From the NCBI GenBank assembly GCA_903772945.1, contig CAICTM010000012.1:1-64000 (forward strand): 64,000 nucleotides of DNA, given 5' to 3'. A program made the position numbers and the translations under genes. Below the pieces are notes generated by a model. It worked only from the letters and a program-made list of their open reading frames with translations, had not been told where the DNA came from and made no database searches. This document shows, in pieces, positions 30,376 to 41,535 of the stretch. Positions within the stretch are counted from its first letter, which is position 1. Every line of letters begins with the position of its first letter. Source of the DNA: Seminavis robusta. Its lineage: Eukaryota > Bacillariophyta > Bacillariophyceae > Naviculales > Naviculaceae.

Positions 30376-32291
30376 ATGACAGAACCCAGTGTGGATGCAA
30401 GCATAGTGAATGCGGTCGAGGGTAGCGGTAGTGAAGCGACCAGACAACCTACCGGTAGGTCGTCGTGTACCAAAGTGGTGGTAACACTGCTCGTCGTTAT
30501 GGGGTTCCTTGGATCTGTGATGAAGAGTACAAACAAGACAGCTGCTCTATCGAACCTGGGCGATTCAAGAAGGAGGCTGCATCATGCTGAAAGAATAAAG
30601 AAGCGACAGCGACGGAGCTTGCACGATAAAGAACATCCTCAACTACTACGCCACAACAACAAACATCATCGAGACTTGAAGCTCTTGCAACGAGATTTCG
30701 TGGACTGTTCCAAATATCAGTACAGCTTGAGCATCACCGACAAGCTGCACATCAAGTACGTTGTGAACGTTGACGACATGGCTCCCGGGGGAGGATCACT
30801 TTCCGTCGAAATGGTGTACCAGGGTCAGTCATGGTTGGGATTTGCTCATAGTGAAAGAGCTTCCATGTTGGGATCGATCGGTGTCATTGGAATACCAGAC
30901 CCCGAGTCGGAGCAACACAAAGTTCAGAAATATAGCCTCGGAGGCAAGGATCCGGGCGGTGTTTGGCCCCTAGTTCCATTCAAGCAGACTTTGATCAATG
31001 CCACCCTGGAACAGACTGATGATTTTACAACCATGAGGTTCACGAAACTCCTGATGGAACCGGGAGAGTTGACCCTCCAGCCCAAACTGTCGAATACCTT
31101 CCTCTTTGCACACGGTTTGAGCAATGAATTGGGCTACCACGAGGCAAGGGGAGTGGCCGTGCTGGATCTCCAGCCATGCATACCGTCTGTGCTGCCAGAG
31201 AACGACGAGGGAAACCCAGCTTCTGGCAAAAGGCGATACGATACTGGGGGCTATGTCATCACGATAGGAGATGGCTCTGGCGGAGGGGGTGGCACTGATG
31301 GTCTCATGTCCGAGTTGGCGGAGGAAGGACTGATTGATCAATCCTTTGCAGCGCCAAGCTCAGAGGAATACCAACAAAGCCAATTCGCAGTGAATCATGA
31401 CGACAATCATTCCAATGAGACTGTTGTCCATTCCGTGTCTGAACCGACGACATCAAGACTAACTTCTGCCTCTAAAATCTGGTGGACCCTTCATGGGGTA
31501 TTTGCGACACTGACCTGTGGCATTCTTCTGCCCATAGTCCTTGGTTCCTCCCTGTTGCAGGGGTGCTGCGGTGGCAAGCCATCTTCCAACAACAGGCTGT
31601 ATCGGTGGGCAAATGTTCTGGTGGTTGTCATGGTGACAGCTACATTCGTTACAGCTGTCATTGGGGCTCAACAGGAGAGCGCCAACAACACGACAACAGT
31701 TGATCATCAAAGGCTCTTGAAACAATCTGCAAATAATTCGAAGACTTTGCACAGTCCTGTGGGCTTGACACTGTTTATAGTGCTCACGTTCTATTCGTTG
31801 ACGGGATCACTCCGATCTTGTCTTCCATGGAACGTTGGCAGCCAATTCAGAGGCTCAGACGATGATCGGAAATCAGGTCCATCCGATTTCAACAGCGACG
31901 ACATGAAGAGCAGTTTAGACCTGATCAGCATAGCCACCTTTAGAGTGTCATGGGATCGGTCTCACTGCATTGTCGGAATCATTCTGCTTGGTTTGTCCAT
32001 CTGGCAATGTCTCACAGGCATGGAGCTCTTTCAAAGTAGTTTCCATGAGTCATGGTTTACCAATGCTATCTTTTGGGGTCTAAGCGGAACCACCATGGGA
32101 ATTGTTTGCTTTCTGTGCTTCCTGCAGTTGGTGAGTACTGTAGCTACAAGTGGAGTGTTGAGTGATGCACCAAGATCCGATTCCAATGGTGTGAACTTAA
32201 TTCTTGAGTTTGCTAATGATGCTCCTGTTGCTCTCTTTCCACTCAGTGCTATTTGATAGTGCAGCATTGCTGCCGGTTGGCCTATTGGTAA
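30376..32291 (+). CDS. DOMON / cytochrome b561 domain membrane protein
   Basis: Exons 30376-32130 and 32247-32291 (donor GTGAGTACTG, acceptor CTTTCCACTCAG) give 599 residues. Without splicing the frame would run to 32256 with a poor tail. An N-terminal hydrophobic helix at about 33-49 is followed by a Lys/Arg/His-rich stretch. A DOMON-type beta domain spans about 105-268 (YSLSITDKLHIKYVVNV, then SWLGFAHSE and GVAVLDLQP). A b561-type core spans about 368-595 with WWTLHGVFATLTCGILLPI (His373), HSPVGLTLF (His459) and RSHCIVGIILLGLSIWQC (His530). The expected histidine of the second core helix appears replaced (RLYRWANVLVV). The family moves electrons from cytosolic ascorbate across membranes, for example in ferric or copper reduction. 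That role is inferred and may be altered here. Confidence 0.82.
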
Positions 32292-32636
32292 TTCAGAGTC
32301 CTCAGGACCAGACAAGAACGTCTTCATGGACAGCAAACGTAGCTGTCTGCCCACTGCAGAGACCGGCAACCAGCCAGATGGAAGAGGCGCAAGCAGCTGG
32401 GAATTATTCTCAGCTGAACCTCGAGCGGCATTGCTTCGTGTAGCCTAGTACCGTATGGAACCACCCAACCTCTTTCAGGGGCGACTGACTCAACGAGAGG
32501 CAAGCCTTTGCTTCACGACACATGCTAGATAAAAACAACAATTAACTACTTTATCAAATCATTCAACATAGCTATCCAATTCTCGTGAAGGGATGTAATA
32601 TTGTTCAGCCACAATTTTTGGCTACTAGCTATCCAG
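32292..32636. other. Convergent intergenic region, no gene seen
   Basis: About 345 bases between the ends of two converging genes; no feature recognised. Confidence 0.5.
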
Positions 32637-33639
32637 CTAGTACTTGCTACCCTTGAGTTTTCGCCTTCGCCTTGTATTATTGTCGTCTTCGGTGCGACTT
32701 GCGCAGCCATTGGCATCGCTAGCAGTACCTCCGTATCCATTGGTCGACAAAGATCCACACTTGGCCGGTGGAGCATCCTTTTTCTGAGGAACATTGGCTG
32801 CAGCACCCGTCGGCGCTGCCATGGGAGGCAGCAACGCGGCGATGGATGTGGGAGCGGTCGTTGCGATGGTTGTGGGAGCGGTAGTAGTTGCAATGGTAGG
32901 TGCCGTAGTAGTAGTTGCAATGGTAGGTGCCGTGGTGTTTCCCTCTGCAGGAGCCGGACCACTTGTTCCCGTGTTTTGTGTGGTGTATCCCACACGGTCA
33001 GCAAATTGAAATATGTTTCGTGGGGACTGAGGGTTTGCTTGTCTCAAATTGGGTTGGACAAAGTTGTCGAGTAAGTATGGCTGCAAATCCATCAGAATAA
33101 AGGTATATATGTACGCTAGTGTGAGCATCAGGACAATTTGGTGGCGACAGTGATTTGTACTGTTCGTCATGATTACGTACCTGATTCATGTCCGTTAAGA
33201 ATGTTTCCACCATGGGAACGTCGTCCAGGCTATCCGCTTCCCACGTAACGGTACATTGAAAGATCATTTGGTGTTGCCATTCTGCAGCAGTGTCATCGTA
33301 GGAAGTCGTGTCCGTGATGCATTCGATTTCTTGAAAAGCGAATGGTTTATCAGTACCATAGAAAGCTGGAATCTCTACAGTGAACCAATTCTCGGTGGCT
33401 TCATTGATTCCTTCATACTCTGCATCTGTGGGTTGTCGATCTTGAGGGACACCTGCTCCATCAAATATTTCAAACCGCCAAGATATCTGGAATGGGAGAA
33501 GAAATCCTGCTAGATTACGGTCGTACTGGAAATCTTCATCCACCACCAAAAGACTCTGACTTCCTGCTCCAGGAAGGAGAAGCAGCAATCCAGAAACTAC
33601 CAACTTTAGTATCACAGGAGAAACATAGAAAGTAGACAT
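32637..33639 (-). CDS. Secreted protein with Thr/Ala/Pro-rich mucin-like stretch, two exons
   Basis: Exons 33639-33181 and 33080-32637 (donor GTACGT, acceptor TTTGCAG) join exactly between codons to 300 residues. A clear signal peptide is present (ILKLVVSGLLLLLPGAGSQS). The mature N-terminal half is acidic with several aromatic residues and two cysteines (EIECITDTT, FQCTVTWEAD), suggesting a beta-rich extracellular domain. Exon 2 adds a short conserved-looking part (NIFQFADRV), then about 70 residues of repeating TTAPTIATT, a likely O-glycosylated linker. A Cys-containing segment and a very basic tail (TRRRRKLKGSKY) follow. No family is recognised. A cell-wall or matrix role would fit the composition but is inference. 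Confidence 0.75.
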
Positions 33640-34056
33640 GATGGCATTGGTTTGCTACTAGATCTAGCTATTAAATAGTCTACTGTGCTTTAGTCAGCAG
33701 TGTCGTCTTGTCCTTCTCCAGCACATATGATGTTTTTTTGTGCACCCACTCGGAGTAACAAAAGCTTCGTCGACGTGTGGCAGCTTCCGAGTGACAACAA
33801 TGTCAATTTCAAACCAAATTTGCGCGCGCTGCGGCGACACCAGGCTCGCAAAGAAAATAAGGTTCGCGTTATCCAAGTCGTGGCGAACCGTATCTTTTTT
33901 GCGAGAGAACAACGCCAGGAACAACAACAAAGAAGGAAGCATCAACGAGAGGCGCTGTCTGTCCACACAGGAACCTTTCATAATCTAGCTACTACCGTAG
34001 CCAGCTACTGTAGCACGATATTAGATTAGTTGTTCCTATTCAACAATAGATAGAGC
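33640..34056. other. Divergent promoter region, no gene seen
   Basis: 417 bases between divergent genes (minus from 33639, plus from 34057). Short open stretches without motifs. Confidence 0.5.
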
Positions 34057-35809
34057 ATGGTGTGGTTTTGGTTGGGAGTGTTGGCGCTATGCTTTGCCTT
34101 GTACAAGTTGCTGCGATTGATTCCCCAATATTTGACATGGCGGTGGATGCAGAAAAATATTCCAGGTCCCGAGTGTGGCTTTCTCTTGGGTCAATTGGCT
34201 GTTATTAGGAGGGAACCATTCATGGCTCCACACAAGAAATGGTGGAAAGAAGTGGGTCCTGATGCCCCAGTCATTCGGTACTCTCAAGCACTCGGTTCCA
34301 ACTCCTTGCTGATTCTGGACAAGGAGATCATCAAGGTGAGACAAGAAGCGTTCCAAATTTCGTTGTTTGTTTGTACGGTACTGGCCACCGTCTGGTGGTC
34401 TTTCTGTTGCAATATATTCTTCTAACATTCTCTACTCTGCTTTTCCTCAGGAAATTTTAACAGCACCAGCAACCAAGAATGATTGCCGATTCAAGAAACC
34501 AATCTTTGCCCTGCCCAATATTATTGGATATGGCTTGGTCACACTGGAAGGAGAAGAATGGGCGAAGCATAGACGAATCATCCAGCCAGCATTTTCAGTG
34601 TCATTTCTCAAGGAGGCATTGAGCATCAGTGTTCCACCCAAAGTGCAAACTTTCATTCAGTATTGGTTGGAGGCAGGGGAGGGACAAGAAATTGACCTGG
34701 CATCCCATCTTTCTGCTTTGACACTGGATGTCATTGGAGATGCTGGATTCTCCTATGATACTAATGGCCTCAAAGATATCAAAGCTTGGTCCATGGCAGT
34801 CCAAAAATCCAGGCAAGCTGGGGACAACAATGATACTAGTCTGGAGTCACCCGAGTTGACAGACCCTCTCATCACATCCTTTATGGCATTCTTGAAGCCA
34901 AATCTTTTGCGTGTGGTCCTTTTTATCACTAATACTTCCTTCCTGGATAAGTTCATCAATCCAGAGACCATTAGGATCCGATCAGCCATGGATAATACTG
35001 TTGAGGGAATCATGCAGAATGCCAAAAAATTGAACCAGCAAGAGATGGACAATGCTTCATCTTCACCCAACAAATCGTCATCAAAGTCTCTCCTCCAACT
35101 GTTGTTGAATGCCAGTGATCCAGAAGCATCTTCCCATGGCAGGAATGTCTTGTCCGACAGAGAATTAAAGGATGAATTGAAGACTTTCTTGTTGGCTGGA
35201 CACGAAACAACCTCGACTTGGTGCTACTGGGCATTCTATGCAATGGCCAAACACCCGGATGTACAGGAGAAAGTCTTTCAAGATGTCATGAAGAATCTTA
35301 AAGACCCCAACAGTCATGATGATCCAGTTACATTGGAAGAAGCAAAAAACATGGAATACTTGTCAGCACTCCTGAATGAGGTGTTGCGCCTGTACCCTCC
35401 TGTCGGGATGATGGTTCGTCGAAATAGCTATGAGGAGAAGATGGCAGGCTATCAGATTCCCAAGGGTACCAACTTGGTCTTGTCCGTTCATCTTCTTCAT
35501 AGGAACCCAAAGTACTGGCCTGAACCAGAAGCATTCAAACCCGAACGATGGTTGGAGAATGGTGAAGCCGGCAGTGGTGGCATGGACACTAAGAACTTTA
35601 CATTTTTGCCATTTGGTGCTGGTGGCCACAATTGTGTAGGGTACAAATTTGCCACCTATGAGGCCAAGATGATTGTGGCCCAAATGGTCCGGGCTTTGAG
35701 AGTGGAGATTGCGCCATCCCAGCGCGATGTGGAGCACACATTCACCAACATTGTCACAATGAAAGCCAAACCGGGATTAAAAATCGTATTCAAGGCCAGA
35801 CAGACATAA
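34057..35809 (+). CDS. Cytochrome P450, microsomal type, two exons
   Basis: Exons 34057-34335 and 34451-35809 (donor GTGAGA, acceptor TTTTCCTCAG) give 545 residues, a normal P450 length. The N terminus is a membrane anchor (VWFWLGVLALCFALYKLL) followed by a Pro hinge (KNIPGPECGF). The I helix has LLAGHETTSTW at about 340-350. The K helix has NEVLRLYP with ExxR at about 403-406. The PERF-like KPERW is at about 456-460. The heme loop is FLPFGAGGHNCVG with the thiolate Cys at about 488. All catalytic signatures are intact. The AGHETTS form is shared by CYP3/CYP4/CYP72-like clans. The substrate (fatty acid, sterol or carotenoid) cannot be told from sequence. Confidence 0.93.
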
Positions 35810-35939
35810 ACAAATAAACAAAGCACTTTAGGGAACTTTCCAGCCAGCACCGACCAAAGAACTTATGGAGTACCTAGCCAGTGCAAAGGGAAAGTACAGT
35901 AGATGCAAGGTAGCAAAACACAGGAAATTGCCCTTATCA

Positions 35940-38618
35940 TTAGCATGCGATGGGTGTATCGCCGTATCGGCTGCTTTTGCCATCAAAATGCAAAGGGCAC
36001 TGTCCGAGTGACCCGTCGAAGCGATTCTTCTTGACATCGATATACTTCCGGCGATTGCCACCCATGAGTTCGCTTTGGAGAATCATCACAGTATCTGCTT
36101 CCTGCGTTGCTTTGGCGCTTCCATAGATGCTGGATATGTTCAACTTGGAAGATTCGTCTTCTTTTCGAGGATGGACTACCAGGGTCACATGTACATTCCG
36201 ATCCGTGGCAAACTTGCGAAACTTCTCAATGGCAACATCTTGAATGTCAAACTTATCAAAGCTCTTGTTCAATGTGTTCCTGGGAGGGGTAGGAAGCAAT
36301 GTCAGGATGACGATGTGCCATGCATCTTGGGAGCAGGAGTACTCGCTTCTGTTTACTACGCACCTGGAGATCATGAATTGCAGATTGTCAAGGATGCTGG
36401 GCGATGCAGAAAAGCGGTATGTGAGCGACATGCTGCCACCATGATGACACGACACACAACTGCCTTTGAACACTCACATGTGCTCCACATCAGATACATA
36501 AACTGCATACTCCATTGCATCGAGCACATCCTCTAAATCGGAGCCTCCGTGAAACTTCATAAAATGCATCGGCAAAGCGCTGAATCGATCGGCCAAAGCA
36601 TGTAGAACAGCTTGGGCGTCTGGTTGTTCCGCAGTTGGCAACGGCTTTCGATTGTACTGTTGCAGTAGCTTTTGGGCCAAGCGTGTGTTTTTTATCTCGA
36701 ACGATCCCCACATAACGTTGACGTCCTGCTCGGCCAAGTCGAGGGACAACTGTCCCAAGAAAGTGGTCTTGCCACTGTCATCATTAAATACCATACCAGA
36801 GGTGAGACGAGGTGTTGGTGGTTTATGGAAAATTGTATGAACAATTCTCTGCAACGTACCTTCCCGTTGGACCAGTTAAAACAGTCAGTTCACCTCTTCG
36901 GAATCCCTTGATTAACTTGGTCAACAGAGGCAAGCTGGGCATGGGCACTCCAGAATATTCATTTGGGTTCAGAATTTCATGGATAACATCGTTCCTGATG
37001 GCCTCAAAATCCATGACATTCTCATGTTTGGTGACGCTTGCCTTTTTAATCATGGCTTCCAAATCTAGTCCTTTCAGAAGTGCTTCATTAGCGTCTTTAC
37101 AGGGTTCTTGGTCATTGAGGGGCTGGACGATGTAGCATCGTTGCATTCCAATCTTTTGGGCAAATTGTTTGGCTCCCTCTTGACCAGGACCGTCATGATC
37201 CATCCACAGGTAAATCTTTTCAAACCTTTCCAGCATAGGTAGAACTTCCATGGGCAGGGAACGACAACCGTTGGGCAACGAGACGGCAGGGCGACCAGTG
37301 GCTTGATAGACCGCCTGTAGACAAGACACCACAGCATCATCCAACAGACGTCAGCAGCATCCAACAGACGTCAGCATTATTCCACCAGATGAAAGTCAAG
37401 CGTCTACTTTGCGTTTTCACTTGAACGTACCATGGCATCAAACTCTCCTTCTGTCAAGACAAGTTCCGTTGCATTTTCTACAGTATGGAAACCAAACAAT
37501 CCCCAACCACCACCGGCAGGGTCCAACCTCTGCCACCCCTTCTCCTTGAGAGCCCGTACTTTGATACGTCGAGTCACATAATCCGAGTCATCCATGACGG
37601 CATTGGCTCCGGCATCGCTGCCATTTCTAGAGGGCATGGTGAATTCGGCGCCCCGGAGTTCTTCTTGTTCCTTGACATGGCCTACTGTCATGATCCAAGG
37701 GAAGGTAATGCATTCTGCATCCACATACTCTCCACCCTTGTTGCTGGGGAACTGGTACTTGGCCCTACCGACCCCATACTTGCGAAGAGTTGCTTCATTT
37801 AACCCGCGCGTGTTTTTCAAATAGTCCAGAACCTCGTCGTTTTTCTTGTCGTTGGAGTCAAGTAGATTGGAAATGTAAAAGGACTGAAGTCGCTGCTTGG
37901 GCATGCGCAATGGAGCGGGTGAACTAGAAGAAATGTTAATAGGAGCGCCAGCCCCTTTCGCTGTTGATGCCCGTGGTACATTTGGTGGGGGGCTGCCACC
38001 TCCCGACAAAGTCGTGACAGTATGCTGATATCCTCGCAAATGAGCTTTGAAGTCGAACCAACTTCCGCCATTGCCGCATCGGTGACAGAAATATGCTCCA
38101 CCACCAATGTTAATGTAGCACTTGTATTCATTGTCGGCTTTATTGTTGGTTGGTTTGTCACAAAAGGGGCATTCCTTTAGAACGACATGAGAGGACGTCA
38201 CCCGAGCTGTAGCAATTTGAATGCCACGGGTACCGCAGTAGTCCAAAATTTGGTTCGATGTAATATTCATGTCATTGTGGCTCGACACAAACACTTTGGT
38301 CCGGACTTGTTGCTGTTGATGAGGATGGTCGATTAACTGTTTTGGTAAGTGCTGTGGATGTTGTTGAAGCGGTAGTGGAAATTGAATCAAGTGAGAGAAG
38401 TGACGCCGAGCCATGAACAAATGATCTTTTTGTGAAAAGGTTATCATTGCGTTTGACAATGGCAATGACGACGATGATGATGATGCCATTGGGTGGATTG
38501 CCGCTGAAGATGAGGAGCACCGGTCGTCTCCAGAACATCCTGATACGGCCAGAATAAGCCTTCCATGCTGCTCACGCCTGTTGCTCTTTCGAACAAAAGA
38601 GAGGGATGATCGTAACAT
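35940..38618 (-). CDS. Twinkle-type organellar DNA primase-helicase, five exons
   Basis: Exons 38618-37431, 37314-36860, 36774-36478, 36396-36364 and 36279-35940 join in frame to 770 residues. The long N terminus is Ser/Arg/His-rich with few acids, fitting an organelle transit sequence. A zinc ribbon lies at about 150-181 (CPFC ... CHRC). The TOPRIM region has LTEGEFDAM, continuing across intron 1 into AVYQATGRPAVSLPNG, and IYLWMDHDGPG. The RecA-like helicase has Walker A GPTGSGKTTF at about 544-553, split by intron 2. VEHIILDNLQFMISR spans introns 3 and 4. FRKFATDRNVHVTLVVHPRK and a C-terminal KNRFDGSLG follow. Donors include GTACGT, GTGAGT and GTGCGT. Twinkle unwinds DNA at the organelle fork; retention of zinc ribbon and TOPRIM suggests primase activity too. 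The 33-base exon 4 is notable. Confidence 0.93.
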
Positions 38619-38943
38619 TGTTGTTTTGTTGTGTTGTGTGGTTTTGGTGATACCAGTAATAATGAGGGCAGCTTCGAAAGAGGACCCACCAGGGAAAGCA
38701 GAAAAGAAAAAATGCCGAGCGGAAGGTCGTCAGGAGCGGGCCGCAATGAAAAGGCGCGAAGAGTTGGCAAGCCGCATTGGCCAGAAATCGTGGAACCAGT
38801 CACCGTGGAACTGCTCATCGAGCAACGCAACAACAAGTCTACCCGTACATGTAGCCTCTCTCTCTCTCTCTCTCTCTCTCGAAGTCTCTCTCTCTCCACA
38901 ACCAAATCTGCCTTCCGCTGTTTTTGTCCTTATTGTCCCCGCG
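38619..38943. promoter_or_regulatory. 325-base bidirectional promoter region
   Basis: Separates the starts of the Twinkle gene (minus) and the winged-helix-like gene (plus). It holds a CT microsatellite at 38855-38897 close to the plus-strand ATG at 38944, a pyrimidine tract often seen in 5' leaders. Regulation itself is inferred. Confidence 0.5.
38855..38897 (+). repeat. (CT)n microsatellite
   Basis: About 25 bases of CT repeats, then GAAGT, then another short CT run, just upstream of the ATG at 38944. Confidence 0.9.
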
Positions 38944-39738
38944 ATGTCGTCTGCACCCTCTGCCCAAAGCGTAAACACAGCCAAGGCAAATCTGCTTCGA
39001 GGTCTCGCAAAGTTCCGGGCCATGGGGGAAAACTCGCCCGTTCTCAAGGTTGTTGCGAATTGGGTCGGATACGTCAACATTGAATCCAAGCATGTTCGAC
39101 ACGCTTTGAAGCAAATGAAGGAAGAAGGGCTCATCAATCGTCATTGCAGCGATGATCGTGTGGAACTGACAGCTGATGGTATCGATGCCGCTCCAGAGGT
39201 AGAGGATGTACCCACGACGAATGCCGAGATGCAAGCTATGATGCTGAAAATGATCCTCGAGGATCAAAAGGGACTTCCGAACGCAGAAAAGACCACGGCT
39301 GTTTTTAATCGGTTGCTAGATGGAAAGGTTCACGCAAAGAAAGACCTGGTCAGGGCTGCTGGGTTCAAGCACCCGGATAATCGTGCCTTTCGGAATTTGG
39401 TGAATCGCATGCTGTCCTTTGGTATTTTGGAGAATGTGGGAAAGGGGACTGTGAAACTCACGGACATGGCGTTTCGAAAAGAAGAAGGTGGACAGCCCTT
39501 GGAAAATGGAACCGAAAGCAATGCGGGAGCACCTTTGTCGTCATCTTCGGAAGAATCGACCAACGGCGGTGGTGGCACTGGCACTGGTGGTTCAAGTAGT
39601 GCTGGGAAAGTACTAAGAGGCTCCAAAAGAAGGCGACGAAGCAAGTCGGAAGCAAAGAGAATTGCCGACTGCAGAACAGGAAAGCAGCGTAAAACTCTTT
39701 GTGGAGGAATGTCATCGCCCCGGTGTCCTCAGCACTGA
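38944..39738 (+). CDS. Winged-helix-like diatom protein of unknown function
   Basis: 264 residues from the ATG at 38944, chosen because conserved-looking sequence begins here and upstream sequence is promoter and CT repeat. Two similar helical modules are visible. The first, at about 14-75, has LKVVANWVGYVNIESKHVRH and ALKQMKEEGLINRH. The second, at about 100-175, has TTAVFNRLLDGKVHAKKDLV, NLVNRMLSFGILENV and GKGTVKLTDMAF. Each looks like helix-turn-helix plus a beta wing. The tail is Gly/Ser-rich and then strongly basic (KRRRRSKSEAKR), a likely nuclear signal. DNA binding is inference from the pattern. Similar proteins are common in diatoms. Confidence 0.7.
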   Translation: MSSAPSAQSVNTAKANLLRGLAKFRAMGENSPVLKVVANWVGYVNIESKHVRHALKQMKEEGLINRHCSDDRVELTADGIDAAPEVEDVPTTNAEMQAMMLKMILEDQKGLPNAEKTTAVFNRLLDGKVHAKKDLVRAAGFKHPDNRAFRNLVNRMLSFGILENVGKGTVKLTDMAFRKEEGGQPLENGTESNAGAPLSSSSEESTNGGGGTGTGGSSSAGKVLRGSKRRRRSKSEAKRIADCRTGKQRKTLCGGMSSPRCPQH

Positions 39739-40083
39739 AAGAATCTGGACTGTGATTGTCAAACCTCCAATCAAGGTTTGCGCCGGAAGTTCAAGCGTGG
39801 AAAGAGCGATCGAGTATATTGAATTTATCATCGTAGATTAGCAAATTACAACATTTTACTAGCTACCGGTACCGGTACAGTGTAGATAGTGTCTTACAAT
39901 TTCTCTTGGAACGAAATATTAATTTAACAACGCATGCTTGATGATGACATGACACTGATGCAGGGTGAATATGTATGTAAGCAAATAAATGGTGCTAATT
40001 GTACTGCGTGGGCGGCGCAAAAGGTAGCGAACAGGTAGCTAGCACGACGATGCAATGAACTACAACAAACACAAAGAACACGA
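39739..40083. other. Convergent intergenic region, no gene seen
   Basis: 345 bases between converging genes. ACCGGTACCGGTAC palindrome near 39867. Nothing else recognised. Confidence 0.5.
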
Positions 40084-41535
40084 TCACTCGACGGCAACGG
40101 ATGGCTGCTGATCGAGAAAAGGCTGACAGATCATGGCGGGATTGGCGTGTGTCAGATAATACAAGCCATTCAAGTCATCTTGCACGGCAAGCAACGACGT
40201 CCCCCATTCTTTCACAGTGGCATTTCCTTGGAGCAAGTGATTGCGACCAGCATGATTGAGTCTCAGGTATAGATTCATTTGGTGCAACACGTCTTCGAGT
40301 TCATGGTAATCTTGGGGTTCGAAACGAACTCGCATGAGCGTGCTAACACGCTCCAGGACCGTGTTTTCCTTGACCATGGCCAAGAGTGCTTCGCAAGCGG
40401 AGACTCTCATTTTCTTGTTGACTTGTAGGTTGATTGATTTCAACGAGTGGTTGACTTTCAAAGCTTCCGCCGCGGCAACATATGTGATTTCCGTAATGCT
40501 ATTGAAGGAGAGATCCAAGTTCACGAGCGACTCGTTGTCGCGCAAGGCATCCACAAGCTTTCCAGTACCCATATCTGTGAGGAGAGTCCTGTGAAGCTCT
40601 AGAGTTTTGAGCGAAGGATGGACTTGCAAGAGGCTGGCCAATCCTTCTGCGCCATGGTCTTCCAGTGGGTTGCAGGCAAGATTCAATCGTTCCAAGCCCT
40701 CATTGTTGCTCAATTGCTGCGCCAATACGAAACATCCATTTGCCGACAACTGATTCTTGCGCAAGTCTAATTCTTGCAAGGAGTGGTTGACCGTGAGGGC
40801 ATGCCCCAGAGCATGGGATCCTTCGTTACCCAACTTATTCTCGTTGAGGTTGAGGACACGCAACTGCAAATTGTCAACAAGTTTGTTTGCCAAGCCACTG
40901 GTCAACGCCGCGGTCAGTCCCATGCGTCTCAATGTCAAGTGCTGCAAACACGGAGACTCCATCAACGCCGCGAGACCTTCCGCCGATACGGGAGGATGCT
41001 CTTGTTGGTATTGGAAGACTTCCAAAAACCTCAAGTTGGGGCAAGTGGAGAGCGCTTGACAAAGCGAATCCAACGACGCCTCCTCTTCCTCTACAAATCG
41101 GAAATCACTCAAATAAAACGTCTTGAGCGAGGCGTGGCCACACAACGCAGATGCGTCCAGTGAACCTTCCAATGTCACAAAGCCGAACCCAAGTCGGGTC
41201 AATTTGGTGGAGTCTTTGAACGCTTCACATAGCTCCTTGAGAGGCACTCGTACGGACCAGATTTCGAGTTCGTCCAGGTTTGTCATCTGACCGACCGCTT
41301 GAATGAGAGCGATCCATTGCGGTTTCTTGAGTGACCGAACAAAGTGGCGTTCCAACAAGACATAGGAGACGATGGTGTTGTTGCGGAGACATTCCAGGAA
41401 TTCATCAAAATCGGACGCAACATCATTGTAATTCTGCACTAATTTGAGTTTCGTAAGCGTAGGATCATTCTGCCGCAAGCGTTCCAAGAGAGAGCTGTTT
41501 GTTGTGGAGAGAGATGCGGAGGACGCTTGGGGCAT
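40084..41535 (-). CDS. Leucine-rich-repeat protein, ribonuclease-inhibitor type
   Basis: 483 residues from the ATG at 41535; an upstream in-frame start at 41637 would add 34 residues of unlikely sequence. At least eight LRRs of about 28 residues run from about residue 70 to 400. Examples are LRVLNLNENKLGNEGSHALG, LQELDLRKNQLSANGCFVLA, LERLNLACNPLEDHGAEGLA and LVNLDLSFNSITEITYVAAA. The LxxLxLxxNxLxxxGxxxLA pattern is that of RI-like repeats, as in NLRC3-like and RanGAP-like proteins. There is no NB-ARC, kinase or membrane segment, so it is a soluble scaffold or regulator. The ligand is unknown. Diatoms have many such proteins. Confidence 0.88.
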   Translation of the reverse strand: MPQASSASLSTTNSSLLERLRQNDPTLTKLKLVQNYNDVASDFDEFLECLRNNTIVSYVLLERHFVRSLKKPQWIALIQAVGQMTNLDELEIWSVRVPLKELCEAFKDSTKLTRLGFGFVTLEGSLDASALCGHASLKTFYLSDFRFVEEEEASLDSLCQALSTCPNLRFLEVFQYQQEHPPVSAEGLAALMESPCLQHLTLRRMGLTAALTSGLANKLVDNLQLRVLNLNENKLGNEGSHALGHALTVNHSLQELDLRKNQLSANGCFVLAQQLSNNEGLERLNLACNPLEDHGAEGLASLLQVHPSLKTLELHRTLLTDMGTGKLVDALRDNESLVNLDLSFNSITEITYVAAAEALKVNHSLKSINLQVNKKMRVSACEALLAMVKENTVLERVSTLMRVRFEPQDYHELEDVLHQMNLYLRLNHAGRNHLLQGNATVKEWGTSLLAVQDDLNGLYYLTHANPAMICQPFLDQQPSVAVE

